Below, piece after piece: positions 40,180 to 50,955 of a DNA stretch of 64,000 nt. The number at the start of each line of letters is the position of its first letter. Positions within the stretch are counted from its first letter, which is position 1. The notes under the pieces were generated by a model. The model did no database searches and was not told the DNA's origin. It worked only from the letters and a program-made list of their open reading frames with translations. A program made the translations under genes and the position numbers. Source of the stretch: Enterobacter sp. Cy-643 (lineage in GTDB: Bacteria > Pseudomonadota > Gammaproteobacteria > Enterobacterales > Enterobacteriaceae); the NCBI RefSeq assembly GCF_011752815.1, contig NZ_VWWV01000002.1:558001-622000 (forward strand). The letters run 5' to 3'.

Positions 40180-41324
40180 GTCTGAAAGAGAAAACCCAGC
40201 GTCTGTTCGCTGAACAATTTGGCTACCCGGCCACCCACGCTATTCAGGCCCCAGGCCGCGTAAACCTGATTGGTGAGCACACCGATTACAACGATGGTTT
40301 CGTGCTGCCCTGCGCCATTGATTACCAGACGGTTATCAGCTGTGCCAAACGAGATGACCGTATTGTACGAGTTGTTGCCGCCGATTATGACAATCAGCAG
40401 GACAGCTTTTCCCTGGATGATCCTATCGTCTCGCACGACACTCAGCAGTGGGCTAACTATGTTCGTGGCGTCGTGAAGCACCTGCAAAAGCGCGATAAAA
40501 ACTTCTCCGGCGTGGATATGGTGATCAGCGGCAATGTGCCGCAGGGCGCAGGGTTAAGCTCGTCCGCCTCGCTGGAAGTGGCAGTAGGCAAAGTCTTCCA
40601 GCATCTGTACCACCTGCCTCTGGATGGTGCTCAGCTGGCGCTCAATGGCCAGGAAGCAGAGAACCAGTTTGTCGGCTGCAACTGCGGCATCATGGATCAG
40701 CTGATTTCTGCCCTTGGCAAGAAAGACCATGCCCTGCTGATTGATTGCCGCTCTCTGGGAACGAAAGCGGTCTCAATGCCAAAAGGCGTTGCGGTGGTGA
40801 TCATCAACAGCAACTTCAAGCGTACGCTGGTGGGTAGCGAATACAACACCCGTCGTGAACAGTGTGAAACCGGTGCTCGTTTCTTTAGCCAGAAGGCGCT
40901 GCGAGACGTTGAGCTGGCAGAATTCAATGCGGTAGCGCATGAACTGGATCCGATCGTTGCCAAACGCGTTCGTCACGTGCTGACCGAAAATATCCGTACC
41001 GTGGAAGCCGCAGAGGCACTTGCCAAAGGTGACCTGGTTCGTATGGGCCAGCTGATGGCCGAATCTCACGCCTCCATGCGCGATGACTTCGAAATCACCG
41101 TGCCGCAAATCGACACCCTTGTGGAGATAGTTAAAGCAACCATTGGTGAGAAAGGCGGCGTACGTATGACCGGCGGCGGTTTTGGCGGCTGTATTGTCGC
41201 GCTGGTACCTGAAGACCTCGTCCCGGCCGTTAAACAGGCTGTCGAAGAACAGTACGAGAGCAAAACAGGCATTAAAGAAACCTTCTACGTTTGCAAGGCC
41301 TCCGAAGGAGCAGGCCAATGCTAA
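40176..41324 (+). CDS. galK: Galactokinase GalK
   Basis: GHMP-family kinase (382 aa) phosphorylating galactose at C1. Signature [13 protein letters not shown] is near 28-40, the phosphate-binding [13 protein letters not shown] near 120 and the C-terminal MTGGGFGGC motif near 332. ATGA overlap with galT and 7-bp overlap with galM show tight coupling. Confidence 0.97.
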   Translation: MSLKEKTQRLFAEQFGYPATHAIQAPGRVNLIGEHTDYNDGFVLPCAIDYQTVISCAKRDDRIVRVVAADYDNQQDSFSLDDPIVSHDTQQWANYVRGVVKHLQKRDKNFSGVDMVISGNVPQGAGLSSSASLEVAVGKVFQHLYHLPLDGAQLALNGQEAENQFVGCNCGIMDQLISALGKKDHALLIDCRSLGTKAVSMPKGVAVVIINSNFKRTLVGSEYNTRREQCETGARFFSQKALRDVELAEFNAVAHELDPIVAKRVRHVLTENIRTVEAAEALAKGDLVRMGQLMAESHASMRDDFEITVPQIDTLVEIVKATIGEKGGVRMTGGGFGGCIVALVPEDLVPAVKQAVEEQYESKTGIKETFYVCKASEGAGQC

Positions 41325-42358
41325 AAGAGACGCCGCAGCTGGCGCCGGACGGCCAGCCGTTTCGCCTGACTACCCTGCGCAACAGCGCGGGGATGGTCGT
41401 CACGCTGATGGACTGGGGCGCAACCTTGCTTTCTTGTCGGGTACCGCTCAAAGACGGTAGCGTACGGGACACACTGCTAGGCTGCACTTCACCTGAGCAC
41501 TATTTGCAGCAAAGCGCCTTTATGGGGGCGACCGTCGGGCGCTACGCTAACCGTATTGCCGGAGGGAAGCTTACCGTTGGCGGTGAGAGACTCCAGCTTG
41601 AGATTAACCAGGGTGAAAACCAGCTTCACGGTGGGCCAGAAGGGTTCGACAAACGTCGCTGGCGCATTGCCGTGCACAATGAGCAGGCGGTGACATACGA
41701 GCTGGACTCCTGCAACGGCGATCAGGGTTTCCCTGGTAAATTACGGGCAACGGCGCGCTATGCTTTGACGGAAGATAACCGCATCAGCATCGAGCTTCGT
41801 GCTACCGTCGATAAGCCTTGTCCAGTCAGTCTCACCAACCACGCCTACTTCAATCTCGACAGCACTCAGGGCGATGTGCGTCAGCATAAGCTTCAATTAC
41901 TGGCTGACAGTTATTTGCCCGTCGACGCCAGCGGCTTGCCGTCGGGCAGCCTGAAAAAAGTGGCCGGTACCAGCTTTGATTTCCGTGAGCCAAAAACGCT
42001 TACACAAGATTTCCTGGCCGACGCCGATCAGCAAATCACCAAAGGCTACGATCACGCTTTCTTACTGCAGGCAAAAGGCGACCTAAGCCAGCCCGTGGCA
42101 AGAGTCTGGTCCACCGACGGTGCACTGGAAATGAACGTGTTTACGACGGCGCCTGCGTTACAGGTCTATAGCGGAAACTATCTGGCAGGCACACCTGCAC
42201 GTGACAAAGAAAACTACAGCGACTGGAACGGCCTGGCGCTGGAGAGCGGCTTCCTGCCGGACAGCCCAAATCACCCGGAATGGCCGCAGCCGGACTGCTG
42301 GTTAAAACCGGATGAGACGTATCTCAGCGTCACGGAATACCAGTTTCTGCCGCATTAA
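41318..42358 (+). CDS. galM: Aldose 1-epimerase (galactose mutarotase) GalM
   Basis: Interconverts alpha and beta galactose so that galactokinase gets its substrate. The 346-aa protein has the catalytic His in LTNHAYFNL near 175 and the catalytic Glu in [13 protein letters not shown] near 305. The ATG at 41318, after AAGGAG, gives the E. coli length. Last gene of galETKM. Confidence 0.95.
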   Translation: MLKETPQLAPDGQPFRLTTLRNSAGMVVTLMDWGATLLSCRVPLKDGSVRDTLLGCTSPEHYLQQSAFMGATVGRYANRIAGGKLTVGGERLQLEINQGENQLHGGPEGFDKRRWRIAVHNEQAVTYELDSCNGDQGFPGKLRATARYALTEDNRISIELRATVDKPCPVSLTNHAYFNLDSTQGDVRQHKLQLLADSYLPVDASGLPSGSLKKVAGTSFDFREPKTLTQDFLADADQQITKGYDHAFLLQAKGDLSQPVARVWSTDGALEMNVFTTAPALQVYSGNYLAGTPARDKENYSDWNGLALESGFLPDSPNHPEWPQPDCWLKPDETYLSVTEYQFLPH

Positions 42359-42363
42359 AACCT

Positions 42364-42391
42364 ATTGCCCTTTTCAATAAGGGCAATTTCT
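42364..42391 (+). terminator. Probable gal operon terminator
   Basis: ATTGCCC...GGGCAAT, 7-bp stem with a 10-bp loop, followed by TTTC. Located right after galM; short T-tract. Confidence 0.55.
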
Positions 42392-42521
42392 CACCAAATC
42401 GCTGACTTTCCCGCCAGATCGCGCCAAAAATATAACAACCTTTTACAACCACCTTACACTCCACGCGCTTTTTCGCTATGTTAAACGTTTATCATTGCCG
42501 TGGCTTATGGTGCGGCAATAT

Positions 42522-42540
42522 AATGATAATTGTTATCATT
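42522..42540. promoter_or_regulatory. Fur box upstream of gpmA
   Basis: AATGATAA-TTG-TTATCATT is a perfect 8-bp inverted repeat that closely follows the Fur consensus. It lies 28 bp before the gpmA start. Iron-Fur repression of gpmA is known in E. coli. Confidence 0.87.
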
Positions 42541-42567
42541 AATCCCAGGCTCATTAAGGAGTAAATC

Positions 42568-43320
42568 ATGGCTGTTACTAAGCTGGTACTGGTTCGTCAC
42601 GGCGAAAGCCAGTGGAACAACGAAAACCGCTTCACTGGTTGGTATGATGTTGATCTTTCTGATAAAGGTCGTACCGAAGCTAAAGCTGCCGGTAAGCTTC
42701 TGAAGGACGAAGGCTTCACTTTCGACTTCGCTTACACTTCCGTGCTGAAACGTGCCATCCACACCCTGTGGAACATCCTCGATGAACTGGACCAGGCCTG
42801 GCTGCCGGTCGAGAAATCCTGGAAACTGAACGAGCGTCACTACGGCGCCCTGCAGGGTCTGAACAAAGCTGAAACCGCTGAAAAATACGGTGACGAGCAG
42901 GTTAAACAGTGGCGTCGCGGCTTCGCGATCACTCCACCAGAGCTGTCTAAAGACGACGAGCGCTTCCCTGGCCACGATCCACGTTACGCAAAACTGACCG
43001 ACAGCGAGCTGCCAACCACCGAAAGCCTGGCGCTGACCATTGACCGCGTAACCCCGTTCTGGAATGAGTCCATTCTGCCACGCATGAAATCCGGCGAGCG
43101 CGTTATCGTTGCGGCTCACGGTAACTCCCTTCGCGCGCTGGTTAAATACCTGGATAACCTGAGCGAAGATGAGATCCTCGAGCTGAACATTCCTACCGGC
43201 GTACCGCTGGTTTATGAATTCGATGAGAACTTCAAACCGCTGAAACGTTACTACCTGGGCAACGCTGACGAAATCGCAGCCAAAGCCGCCGCAGTAGCTA
43301 ACCAGGGTAAAGCGAAGTAA
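42568..43320 (+). CDS. gpmA: Phosphoglycerate mutase GpmA (2,3-BPG-dependent)
   Basis: Glycolytic enzyme interconverting 3- and 2-phosphoglycerate. The 250-aa protein carries RHGESQWN at 10-17 with the phosphohistidine His11, [11 protein letters not shown] near 86-96 and the second catalytic His in [11 protein letters not shown] near 184. Codon use is strongly biased, as for a highly expressed gene. Preceded by AAGGAG and a Fur box. Confidence 0.97.
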   Translation: MAVTKLVLVRHGESQWNNENRFTGWYDVDLSDKGRTEAKAAGKLLKDEGFTFDFAYTSVLKRAIHTLWNILDELDQAWLPVEKSWKLNERHYGALQGLNKAETAEKYGDEQVKQWRRGFAITPPELSKDDERFPGHDPRYAKLTDSELPTTESLALTIDRVTPFWNESILPRMKSGERVIVAAHGNSLRALVKYLDNLSEDEILELNIPTGVPLVYEFDENFKPLKRYYLGNADEIAAKAAAVANQGKAK

Positions 43321-43332
43321 TTCGCCGCCCAC

Positions 43333-43366
43333 AAAAAAAGGCGTGGTGATTACCACGCCTTTTTTA
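43333..43366. terminator. Bidirectional terminator between gpmA and aroG
   Basis: AGGCGTGGT-GATT-ACCACGCCT, perfect stem flanked by seven A on the left and six T on the right. Serves both convergent genes. Confidence 0.93.
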
Positions 43367-43383
43367 TTGCTCAAAACAGGCCG

Positions 43384-44436
43384 TTAGCCGCGACGCGCTT
43401 TTACCGCAGCGGCAAGCTGGCGCAGCGTCACTTCTGTATCATCCCAGCCAATGCAGGCGTCGGTCACGCTTTTGCCGTAGACCAGCGGCTCGCCGCTTTC
43501 CAGGCTTTGGTTGCCTTCTACCAGATGGCTTTCAATCATTACGCCGATGATAGCCTTCTCGCCACCGGCAATTTGGCCGCAAACGTCGGCAGAAACGTCC
43601 ATCTGTTTTTTAAACTGCTTGCTGCTGTTGGCGTGGCTGAAATCAATCATCACCTGTGGCTCAAGCCCCGCTTTCACCAGGCCCGCCTTAACTTCTTCCA
43701 CATGCTTCGCGCTGTAGTTAGGCTCTTTGCCCCCACGCAGAATAATGTGGCAGTCACCGTTCCCGCTCGTGTTGACGATAGCGGAATGGCCCCACTTGGT
43801 TACGGACAAGAAGCAGTGCGGTGCCCCAGCGGCGTTGATAGCATCAATCGCAACTTTGATCGTGCCATCGGTGCCGTTTTTAAAGCCAACCGGGCAAGAG
43901 AGGCCGGAAGCCAGTTCGCGGTGCACCTGCGATTCAGTGGTACGTGCGCCGATAGCGCCCCAGCTCATCAGATCCGCCAGATACTGAGGTGTGATCATAT
44001 CAAGGAATTCCCCTGCCGCTGGCAGGCCGGAATCGTTGATATCCAACAGTAGCTTACGCGCAATGCGCAGGCCGTCGTTAATCTGGTAGCTGCTGTCCAT
44101 ATGCGGATCGTTAATCAGCCCTTTCCAGCCCACGGTAGTACGCGGCTTTTCGAAATAGACGCGCATCACCACTTCCAGTTCGCCCTGAAGCTCTTCACGC
44201 AATGCCAGCAGGCGCGCACCGTACTCTTTGGCGGCTTTGGTGTCGTGAATGGAGCAAGGCCCGATCACCACCAGCAACCGGTCGTCGCTACCTTTAAGGA
44301 TTTTATGGATCGCTTTACGTGCCTGAGAGACGGTGTGGGCGGCTTTTTCAGTGGCGGGGAATTTTTCCAACAGCGCTACAGGGGGGAGAAGCTCGTTAAT
44401 CTCTTTAATTCTTAAGTCGTCGTTCTGATAATTCAT
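43384..44436 (-). CDS. aroG: DAHP synthase, Phe-sensitive, AroG
   Basis: First step of the shikimate pathway: condenses PEP and erythrose 4-phosphate. The 350-aa protein begins MNYQNDDLRIKEINELLPP and has the GPCSIHD active-site segment near 59, the metal-ligand Cys in the same block, KPRTTVGWKG near 97, and IDFSHANSSKQ near 265. It is nearest to the phenylalanine-inhibited AroG rather than AroF or AroH. A perfect TyrR box lies 71 bp upstream. Confidence 0.96.
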   Translation of the reverse strand: MNYQNDDLRIKEINELLPPVALLEKFPATEKAAHTVSQARKAIHKILKGSDDRLLVVIGPCSIHDTKAAKEYGARLLALREELQGELEVVMRVYFEKPRTTVGWKGLINDPHMDSSYQINDGLRIARKLLLDINDSGLPAAGEFLDMITPQYLADLMSWGAIGARTTESQVHRELASGLSCPVGFKNGTDGTIKVAIDAINAAGAPHCFLSVTKWGHSAIVNTSGNGDCHIILRGGKEPNYSAKHVEEVKAGLVKAGLEPQVMIDFSHANSSKQFKKQMDVSADVCGQIAGGEKAIIGVMIESHLVEGNQSLESGEPLVYGKSVTDACIGWDDTEVTLRQLAAAVKARRG

Positions 44437-44506
44437 GATATTTCCGGGGTCATCCTGATATTTTTCTTCGTTGCAATCCTTTCAATCTAACTCGCATAAC
44501 CACAAG

Positions 44507-44524
44507 TGTAAACGGGCTTTTACA
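44507..44524 (-). promoter_or_regulatory. TyrR box of aroG
   Basis: TGTAAA-N6-TTTACA is a perfect strong TyrR box (and extends to AAGTGTAAA/TTTACACTT). TyrR with phenylalanine represses aroG in E. coli. Confidence 0.9.
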
Positions 44525-44761
44525 CTTCTCACAGATTAATCCTGAAAACTTGGAAAAAACAGCGAAAACATGGCGAACACGCTCCTGATAACTACACTTT
44601 TCAACTGTTAACGCTGAAAAATATTAAATTTTCAATATGGAATACTATTTTGAAAATTAAAGCCCGATGCAGATGGGCTGCCCTGCAGGACTTTTCAGCA
44701 TTATTCACTGCACCGTTGGAAGAAGCTATCCAGCCATAACGACCAGACCAGGAGCATCAAT

Positions 44762-45088
44762 ATGAAAAAGCTAACTACGCTGCTATTAACCGCCACGCTG
44801 ACACTGGGCAGCGGAATCGTTTATGCCGCGGACTCTGCGTCGAGCGCAAATAACGGGCAGGCAAACGCCAGTGCCGAAGCAGGCCAGGTCGCGCCGGATG
44901 CACATCAGAAAATGGCGCCGAACGGCGTCAGCAATGACAAGATCAACAGCTCTCACCACAAAATGAGCAAGAGCGAAGTACACAAAAACAGCATGTGCAA
45001 AGATGGACGTTGCCCGGACACCAACAAAAAAGTTGAGACCAGGAGCGGGCAAGAGGTGAACAAAAAAGTCGACGGAACCTCGCAGTAG
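44762..45088 (+). CDS. ybgS: Periplasmic protein YbgS
   Basis: Small hydrophilic secreted protein of 108 aa. The signal peptide ends YAA-DS at about residue 23. The mature chain is rich in Asn, Ser, Lys and His. The conserved end [18 protein letters not shown], with two Cys, identifies E. coli YbgS (126 aa); the present one has a shortened middle. Function is unknown. It stands alone between aroG and zitB with its own terminator. Confidence 0.85.
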   Translation: MKKLTTLLLTATLTLGSGIVYAADSASSANNGQANASAEAGQVAPDAHQKMAPNGVSNDKINSSHHKMSKSEVHKNSMCKDGRCPDTNKKVETRSGQEVNKKVDGTSQ

Positions 45089-45111
45089 TTCCCGCACAAA
45101 AAATAGTTGAA

Positions 45112-45137
45112 AGAGAGCCAGACGGCTCTCTTTTTTT
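45112..45137 (+). terminator. Terminator of ybgS
   Basis: AGAGAGCC-AGAC-GGCTCTCT followed by seven T, 24 bp after the ybgS stop. Confidence 0.93.
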
Positions 45138-45212
45138 ATCGGCATCTTTCAACAAGTTGAAACCAGGAAACGGTTATAATTAGCTCACCGCGACTGATAT
45201 TTGTGAGAGATT

Positions 45213-46148
45213 ATGGCGCATTCACACCAACACACACCTTCCGACAGTAACGCCAAACGCCTGTTGTTTGCCTTCCTCATCACGGCAATTTTTATGGTTG
45301 CCGAAGTTATCGGCGGCCTGCTTTCCGGCTCGCTGGCCCTGCTGGCCGATGCAGGCCATATGCTCACCGACGCAGCGGCGCTGCTGTTTGCTTTGCTGGC
45401 CGTACACTTTTCCCGTCGGCCCCCCAACGCCAGGCATACCTTTGGCTGGCTGCGCCTGACGACGCTTGCGGCATTTGTAAACGCTATCGCTCTGGTAGTC
45501 ATCACCATACTTATCGTCTGGGAAGCGATTCAGCGTTTCTCAAATCCTCAGCCTATTGCCGGCTGGGCAATGCTGACCATTGCGATCGCCGGGCTACTGG
45601 CAAACCTGGCGTCTTTCTGGATCCTGCACAATGGAAGCGGAGAGAAAAATCTCAACGTGCGTGCGGCAGCGCTGCATGTACTGGGTGACTTGCTGGGCTC
45701 AGTGGGGGCAATTGTGGCCGCGGTGGTGATTCTCTGGACCGGCTGGACGCCGATTGATCCAATTCTTTCAGTTCTTGTGTCCTGCCTGGTGCTACGCAGC
45801 GCCTGGAGTTTGTTGAAAGAGAGCGTCAATGAGTTATTAGAAGGTGCGCCGGGCGCCATCGACATTGCGGCCCTGAAGCGTAATCTTTCCCGCTCGATAC
45901 CAGAAGTGCGTAACGTGCATCACGTCCATATCTGGCTGGTTGGCGAAAAACCGCTGATGACGCTGCATGTTCAGGTTGTACCGCCCCACGATCACGATGC
46001 TTTGCTGTCGCGCATACATCACTTCCTCGAGCACGAGTACCAAATCGAACATGCCACGGTACAGATGGAGTATCAGCTTTGTCACGGTCCGGACTGCGAC
46101 CTGAATGAGCATGACCACAGCGCCGGTCATGCCCATCATCACCATTGA
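45213..46148 (+). CDS. zitB: Zinc efflux transporter ZitB (CDF family)
   Basis: Proton-coupled Zn(II) exporter of the inner membrane, 311 aa. Six transmembrane helices are followed by a cytosolic metal-binding domain. Helix II has the [15 protein letters not shown] site and helix V the [13 protein letters not shown] site with the His/Asp zinc ligands. The C-terminus is His-rich ([12 protein letters not shown]). It converges with pnuC with adjacent stops. Confidence 0.95.
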   Translation: MAHSHQHTPSDSNAKRLLFAFLITAIFMVAEVIGGLLSGSLALLADAGHMLTDAAALLFALLAVHFSRRPPNARHTFGWLRLTTLAAFVNAIALVVITILIVWEAIQRFSNPQPIAGWAMLTIAIAGLLANLASFWILHNGSGEKNLNVRAAALHVLGDLLGSVGAIVAAVVILWTGWTPIDPILSVLVSCLVLRSAWSLLKESVNELLEGAPGAIDIAALKRNLSRSIPEVRNVHHVHIWLVGEKPLMTLHVQVVPPHDHDALLSRIHHFLEHEYQIEHATVQMEYQLCHGPDCDLNEHDHSAGHAHHHH

Positions 46149-46865
46149 TCAGGAGAAGGCGCGCGAGCCGGACTGCCGCGCGCTGTTGATCCACATCCGG
46201 CTGCCGTTCAGTGCAATGAACGTCAGAATGAGATATTCCAGCGACATCGCGTAAACGCCCTGCAGGGCAAAGATAACCACGCTGATAACGTTAATGACCG
46301 TCCACAGCAGCCAGTTTTCCACGTATTTACGGGTCATGAGAATCATCGCCACAATCGACAACACCATCATGCACGAGTCCCAGAATGGATAAGCGTCTGG
46401 CTGTAGCTCCGGCAAGGTAACGTTGAGTCCCAGACTCTGCATCACCGTCACCGCAACACGGGTCAGGAAGGCAAAAACAGGATCGATAAACAGCGTCATT
46501 AACCCAATCGCCGCGACGATAATCACCAGCCAGGCAATTGCCTTAGGCAGAGGGAGCCAGCGAATTTGCAGCAAGGACTGATGATTGCTGCTTTGCCGCG
46601 ACCAGGCATACCAGCCGTAAATGTTCGCCACAAAAAAGAACAGCTGCAGCAGAAGGCTGGCGTAGAGCTGGATCTGGAAGAAAATAATGGCAAACAGCGT
46701 GACGTTAATTAACCCGAAGGCATAGTTGCCTATCTTCTCCAGGCTGGCGAGCCAGATACAAAGCAAACCCGCCAGCGTTCCCACGGCTTCAATCCATGAT
46801 AAGTCATACCCGCCGGCCCCAATGGGGATGTGGACAAGAATGTTCTGTGTGCTAAAAAAATCCAT
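46149..46865 (-). CDS. pnuC: Nicotinamide riboside transporter PnuC
   Basis: Facilitates entry of nicotinamide riboside, which NadR then traps by phosphorylation. The 238-aa membrane protein has seven helices and the PnuC blocks ANIYGWYAWSRQS near 78 and WLLWTVINVISV near 185. It follows nadA by 23 bp in the same direction, as in the E. coli nadA-pnuC operon under NadR. Confidence 0.96.
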   Translation of the reverse strand: MDFFSTQNILVHIPIGAGGYDLSWIEAVGTLAGLLCIWLASLEKIGNYAFGLINVTLFAIIFFQIQLYASLLLQLFFFVANIYGWYAWSRQSSNHQSLLQIRWLPLPKAIAWLVIIVAAIGLMTLFIDPVFAFLTRVAVTVMQSLGLNVTLPELQPDAYPFWDSCMMVLSIVAMILMTRKYVENWLLWTVINVISVVIFALQGVYAMSLEYLILTFIALNGSRMWINSARQSGSRAFS

Positions 46866-46888
46866 GAAATCCCCAGAGCGTAATGCTG

Positions 46889-47950
46889 TTACGCGTTGCC
46901 TTTAACCGTTCGACGCAATTCTGCCGCAAAGTCGAGCATGCGATTAAGCGGAACCAGCGCGCCTTCACGCAGTGCAGCATCCACTTCAATCGTGTGTGCG
47001 GCCCCGCCCTGCTCCAGTCCCTCAGCAATCGCTTTAAGCCCGTTCATTGCCATCCACGGGCAATGTGCACAGCTGCGGCAGGTTGCCCCTTCTCCTGCTG
47101 TGGGCGCCTCCAGTAGCTCTTTGTCCGGACACGCCTGCTGCATTTTATAAAATATCCCGCGATCCGTAGCCACAATAAGCTGCTGGTGAGGCAGCGTTTT
47201 AGCGGCATTAATCAGTTGGCTGGTCGAGCCTACAGCATCGGCCATGTCCACCACGGCCTGCGGTGATTCAGGATGAACCAGCACCGCTGCATTCGGGTAC
47301 AGCGCCTTCATCCGCGCCAGCGCCTGAGTTTTAAATTCATCATGCACAATGCAGGCGCCCTGCCAGCACAGCACATCGGCACCGGTCTGCTTTTGCACGT
47401 AGCTGCCAAGGTGGCGATCCGGTGCCCAAATGATTTTCTCACCCAGGCTGTCCAGATGTTCAATCAGTTCTACCGCAATACTGGACGTCACGACCCAGTC
47501 CGCCCGGGCTTTTACCGCGGCAGAGGTATTAGCATAGACGACTACCGTGCGATCCGGGTGCTGGTCGCAGAAAGCGTTAAACGCCTCAATCGGGCAGCCG
47601 AGATCCAGTGAGCATTCGGCATTGAGGGTAGGCATTAAAATGGTCTTTTCGGGGCTGAGGATTTTCGCCGTTTCCCCCATGAAACGAACCCCTGCGACCA
47701 GGAGCGTGGACGCCGGGTGGTTAGCGCCGAAGCGAGCCATTTCGAGCGAGTCAGAAATACACCCGCCGGTCTCTTCCGCCAGGGACTGGATTTCCGGGTC
47801 GGTGTAGTAGTGCGCCACCATCACCGCATCCCGCTCTTTAAGCAGACGCTTAATTTTTTCACGATAAAACTGTTTTTCATCCCCGCTCAGAGGAGTGGGT
47901 TTCGGCGGGAAGGGATAAATCGCAGTTTCCGGGTCAAACATTACGCTCAT
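46889..47950 (-). CDS. nadA: Quinolinate synthase NadA
   Basis: Iron-sulfur enzyme condensing iminoaspartate (from NadB) with DHAP to quinolinate for NAD synthesis. The 353-aa form has the three 4Fe-4S cysteines, in the [11 protein letters not shown] region near 113, GACIVHDEF near 200 and the [10 protein letters not shown] block near 291-299. The ATG at 47950 ([14 protein letters not shown]) equals the E. coli start; another ATG is one codon upstream. A NadR box precedes it. Confidence 0.95.
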   Translation of the reverse strand: MSVMFDPETAIYPFPPKPTPLSGDEKQFYREKIKRLLKERDAVMVAHYYTDPEIQSLAEETGGCISDSLEMARFGANHPASTLLVAGVRFMGETAKILSPEKTILMPTLNAECSLDLGCPIEAFNAFCDQHPDRTVVVYANTSAAVKARADWVVTSSIAVELIEHLDSLGEKIIWAPDRHLGSYVQKQTGADVLCWQGACIVHDEFKTQALARMKALYPNAAVLVHPESPQAVVDMADAVGSTSQLINAAKTLPHQQLIVATDRGIFYKMQQACPDKELLEAPTAGEGATCRSCAHCPWMAMNGLKAIAEGLEQGGAAHTIEVDAALREGALVPLNRMLDFAAELRRTVKGNA

Positions 47951-48023
47951 CATGCAATCTCGTTTTACTGACTTAACATTACAGGCCAAATCAAGCGTGA
48001 TTCACGCGTTATTCGGCACTCGT

Positions 48024-48041
48024 TGTTTTATATGCTAAACA
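48024..48041 (-). promoter_or_regulatory. NadR box of nadA-pnuC
   Basis: TGTTTT-N6-TAAACA differs by one base from the 18-bp NadR consensus TGTTTA-N6-TAAACA. It is 74 bp upstream of nadA, where NadR represses when NAD is plentiful. Confidence 0.8.
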
Positions 48042-48383
48042 AGATAGCGAAATTCAGTCGGAATGTCGTGGGGAATTTGAATAGCATCAATCCCGCGGCT
48101 GCTCACCAAAGCGCAAAAACCTGGGCGCCCGGCTGAAAAAATGCTGCTGCATAAGCGTTAGCCGGGAGTGTTTACTAAACACCAGTCCCCGCCCATGATG
48201 CTTTTCACAAAAGCCACACGCGGGTATAGATAAGCCCCCGTCGGGGCTTGCCACACTGCCGTTTAGCTTTTAGATTGCTTTTGCAATAAGCCCCGGCAAA
48301 AGGCAATGGCAGCCTGCACCGCGTCAGATCGCTTTGCTTACCAGCAGGCTCGGGCCAGGCAGCAAAAGAGAGGTTCACCCTGT
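48042..48383. other. Intergenic region between nadA and the LacI-type gene
   Basis: About 340 bp without a gene. It holds two small hairpins, AAGCCCC-CGTC-GGGGCTT (48232-48249) and ATTGC-TTTT-GCAAT (near 48273-48286), neither with a good T-run. The latter part must contain the promoter of the LacI-family gene. I find no clear operator palindrome. Confidence 0.4.
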
Positions 48384-49418
48384 ATGGCAAATATCCGGGA
48401 TGTTGCCCGGCAGGCGGGCGTATCAATCAGCAGCGTGTCCAATTTGCTAAACAATCGCGCGGGACAAATGAGCAAAGCAACGCGCGAGAAAATTGAACAA
48501 GCAATGGCCACGCTGAACTACAGTCCGGCGCGGGCCACAAAGCACGATGCAAAAAGCGCCACCGAGATTATCGGCCTGATGGTGCCCTCCATAATCAACC
48601 CAAGCTTTTCCGCTTTGGTAGAGGAGATCAATCTTGCGGCCAGGGCGCATCAGCATCGCGTGATACTCGGCAATGTAAACCGCCATGAAGATGAGGAGCG
48701 GGCTTTCATTAACGACATGCTCACGCTGGGCGTGAGTGGCATTATTGTGGCCGCCAGCGATATCCGTAAAACCCACTTCATTCAGGCGGCCGAACATGGC
48801 CTGGCGATTGTTAGCTACGACAATCGCTTCACGGAGATGGTGGCGACGGAAAGCCGTTTATTTGACAGCGTTTCGATGGACAACGTGGCCGCGGGCCATC
48901 TTGCCGCCCGCCACCTCATCCTGCGCGGCTGTCGCAATATTGTCTTTGCCACTGAATCGACATTAACGCTCAGCAGAAGCCATAAAATTACGGGTTTTAA
49001 GGCCGCGCTTAATCAGTCCGGACTTCCCGGAGAGGGGCACATTATTGAAGGCACCGCTCGCCATGAGTTTGGTGACAGCGAAATGTATGAGCTGGGGCTT
49101 AGCCTGGCGAAGACAATACTTTCGCGAGAGACGCGCCCGGACGGCGTGGTGGCTATAAATGATGCGCTTGCTATCGGGCTAATAGCGGGTCTGCGCCATG
49201 CGGGGGTGAAAATTCCGGCACAAATTTCAATTGTGGGCATCGATAATATTTCACTTTCGGCTTTGGCATCACCCGGCCTGACCTCCGTAAGGCCACCGTT
49301 AGAAAAAATGGCTGAGTTGATGGTGAACCGCCTGGTAGACCGCATGAATAACGCTGCGCTGCCGGTTGATGAATTTCTGTTTCCGCCAGAACTGGTCATT
49401 CGTCAATCCGTTCGCTGA
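48384..49418 (+). CDS. LacI-family transcriptional regulator
   Basis: Repressor of 344 aa. The N-terminal helix-turn-helix (ANIRDVARQAGVSISSVSNLLN) and hinge helix (SPARATKHDA region near 55) are followed by a periplasmic-binding-protein-like sensor (GLMVPSIINPSFSALVEEI near 66, GIDNISLSALASPGLTSVRPP near 280). The ATG at 48384 gives the standard LacI/GalR N-terminus; an upstream extension of 26 residues has no match. It is followed in the same direction by MFS, SDR and mutarotase genes and is probably their local regulator. The effector is unknown, presumably a sugar or sugar acid. Confidence 0.88.
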   Translation: MANIRDVARQAGVSISSVSNLLNNRAGQMSKATREKIEQAMATLNYSPARATKHDAKSATEIIGLMVPSIINPSFSALVEEINLAARAHQHRVILGNVNRHEDEERAFINDMLTLGVSGIIVAASDIRKTHFIQAAEHGLAIVSYDNRFTEMVATESRLFDSVSMDNVAAGHLAARHLILRGCRNIVFATESTLTLSRSHKITGFKAALNQSGLPGEGHIIEGTARHEFGDSEMYELGLSLAKTILSRETRPDGVVAINDALAIGLIAGLRHAGVKIPAQISIVGIDNISLSALASPGLTSVRPPLEKMAELMVNRLVDRMNNAALPVDEFLFPPELVIRQSVR

Positions 49419-49616
49419 AAATAGAAAACATTAATGGCAAAAAATTAATTTTAAATGTGGCTGAGCAATAGCGGAAAGAGATTAAAAAACTCAGCAAGAT
49501 ATTTTATATAACTCACAGCAGCAACGTGCTTTTTATTAAGCTGCGTAAGCGCTCGGCTGCATATTATTTAAAAAAGAGCCATACATATGTATAAGGATAA
49601 ACCCCAGGAGAGCAAA

Positions 49617-50924
49617 ATGATAACTTCAACGCCGCAGGAAATCGAACGCAGCGCAATAAAAAAATTAACAATAAATATCGTTCCCCTTATGGTATTACTT
49701 TATTTCCTGGCCTTTCTCGACAGGAATAATATGGCCTATGCCGCGATGGCTCTGGAAAGCAGTATGGGACTGAGTGCCACGGCATTTGGTTTTGCTTCCG
49801 GGATTTTTTTCATTGGTTATTTTTTATTTGAAATACCCAGCAGCGCTGGCACCGTAAGATTTGGCCCGAGGATATGGTTTGCCAGAATACTTATTTCGTG
49901 GGGCATATTTGCCACCCTGATGGGCTTTGCGCGAACGCCAACCGAACTTTATATATGCAGGTTTATGCTGGGTGTCTGCGAGGCTGGCTTCTTCCCCTCG
50001 GTTGTCTACTATTTTACAGTTTTCTTTCCCAGACAGTACCGCACCAAAATCCTTGGGATGTTTATCATCGTTCAGCCGCTTTCCAACGCATTAGGCTCCC
50101 CGATCTCCGGATTTATTCTGAACATAGAGCGGGGATGGTTTGGCCTGGAGCCCTGGCAGCTCCTCTTTATCCTGGAAGGTATCCCGCCTATAGTCATTGG
50201 TCTCCTGATCCCCTTCATCCTAAAAAACTCACCTCATGAGGTGAATTACCTTAATGCCGAAGAGAAAGCCTGGCTCATTAGCAACATGGCGCGTTCCCGC
50301 TCCGGAGGAAAAGTAAAATTAGCTGACTTTATCGCCGGCATTAAAAATAAAAAATACTTTCTCTATGCGCTACTTAATTTTGGCATGGTTTGCGGGATTT
50401 ATGGCTTCGGGATGTGGCTCCCGTCAATATTAACGGCTATTTCCGGCGACAACATATTCAAAGTCAGCATCCTGGCCTTAATTCCCTATGGCCTGTCGGC
50501 TTTATTAGTTTACCCATGGAGTTACTGGGCAAGTAAAACGAAAAAAATTGGTATTTTTGCCGGGCTAAGCATGGCTATTGCCGCCTTCGGTCTTGCTGGG
50601 GCAGGTATGTTTTTCAGTTATAACATTTTTATTTCGCTGACGTTCTTATGCATTGCATCGATAGGGATTTATACCTCGGTGCCATGTTTTTTATCAATGC
50701 CTGCCAATGTTTCCAGCGGGGCTGCATCTGCCGCCGGGCTGGCGGTGGTGAGCAGTATTGGAAACATTGGCGGGTTTTTTGCCCCCTCTGTGGTGGGCAT
50801 ATTAAACGACATAACCAAAGGGAGCGTGGCGGGTCTTATTTTCCTTTCATTATGTTTATTAATTACCGGACTGGTTTGCATATTTTATTGCGCGCACCAG
50901 CCGGAAGGCGCCATACATTCTTAA
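49617..50924 (+). CDS. MFS transporter, anion:cation symporter family
   Basis: Twelve-helix carrier of 435 aa. It fits the ACS family of organic-anion/proton symporters (glucarate, galactonate, hexuronate, tartrate-type carriers): LLYFLAFLDRNNMAYA near 28, FEIPSSAGTVRFGPRIW near 75, RFMLGVCEAGFFPSVVYY near 117 and the PLSNALGSPISGFIL motif near 160. The ATG at 49617 has CAGGAG seven bases upstream; an in-frame ATG at 49587 has a weaker context. The LacI gene lies upstream and the SDR gene 31 bp downstream. The substrate is most likely a sugar acid or related carboxylate, by family only. Confidence 0.82.
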   Translation: MITSTPQEIERSAIKKLTINIVPLMVLLYFLAFLDRNNMAYAAMALESSMGLSATAFGFASGIFFIGYFLFEIPSSAGTVRFGPRIWFARILISWGIFATLMGFARTPTELYICRFMLGVCEAGFFPSVVYYFTVFFPRQYRTKILGMFIIVQPLSNALGSPISGFILNIERGWFGLEPWQLLFILEGIPPIVIGLLIPFILKNSPHEVNYLNAEEKAWLISNMARSRSGGKVKLADFIAGIKNKKYFLYALLNFGMVCGIYGFGMWLPSILTAISGDNIFKVSILALIPYGLSALLVYPWSYWASKTKKIGIFAGLSMAIAAFGLAGAGMFFSYNIFISLTFLCIASIGIYTSVPCFLSMPANVSSGAASAAGLAVVSSIGNIGGFFAPSVVGILNDITKGSVAGLIFLSLCLLITGLVCIFYCAHQPEGAIHS

Positions 50925-50955
50925 CATTCACTGATATTGAAATGAGGAGTAGCTA

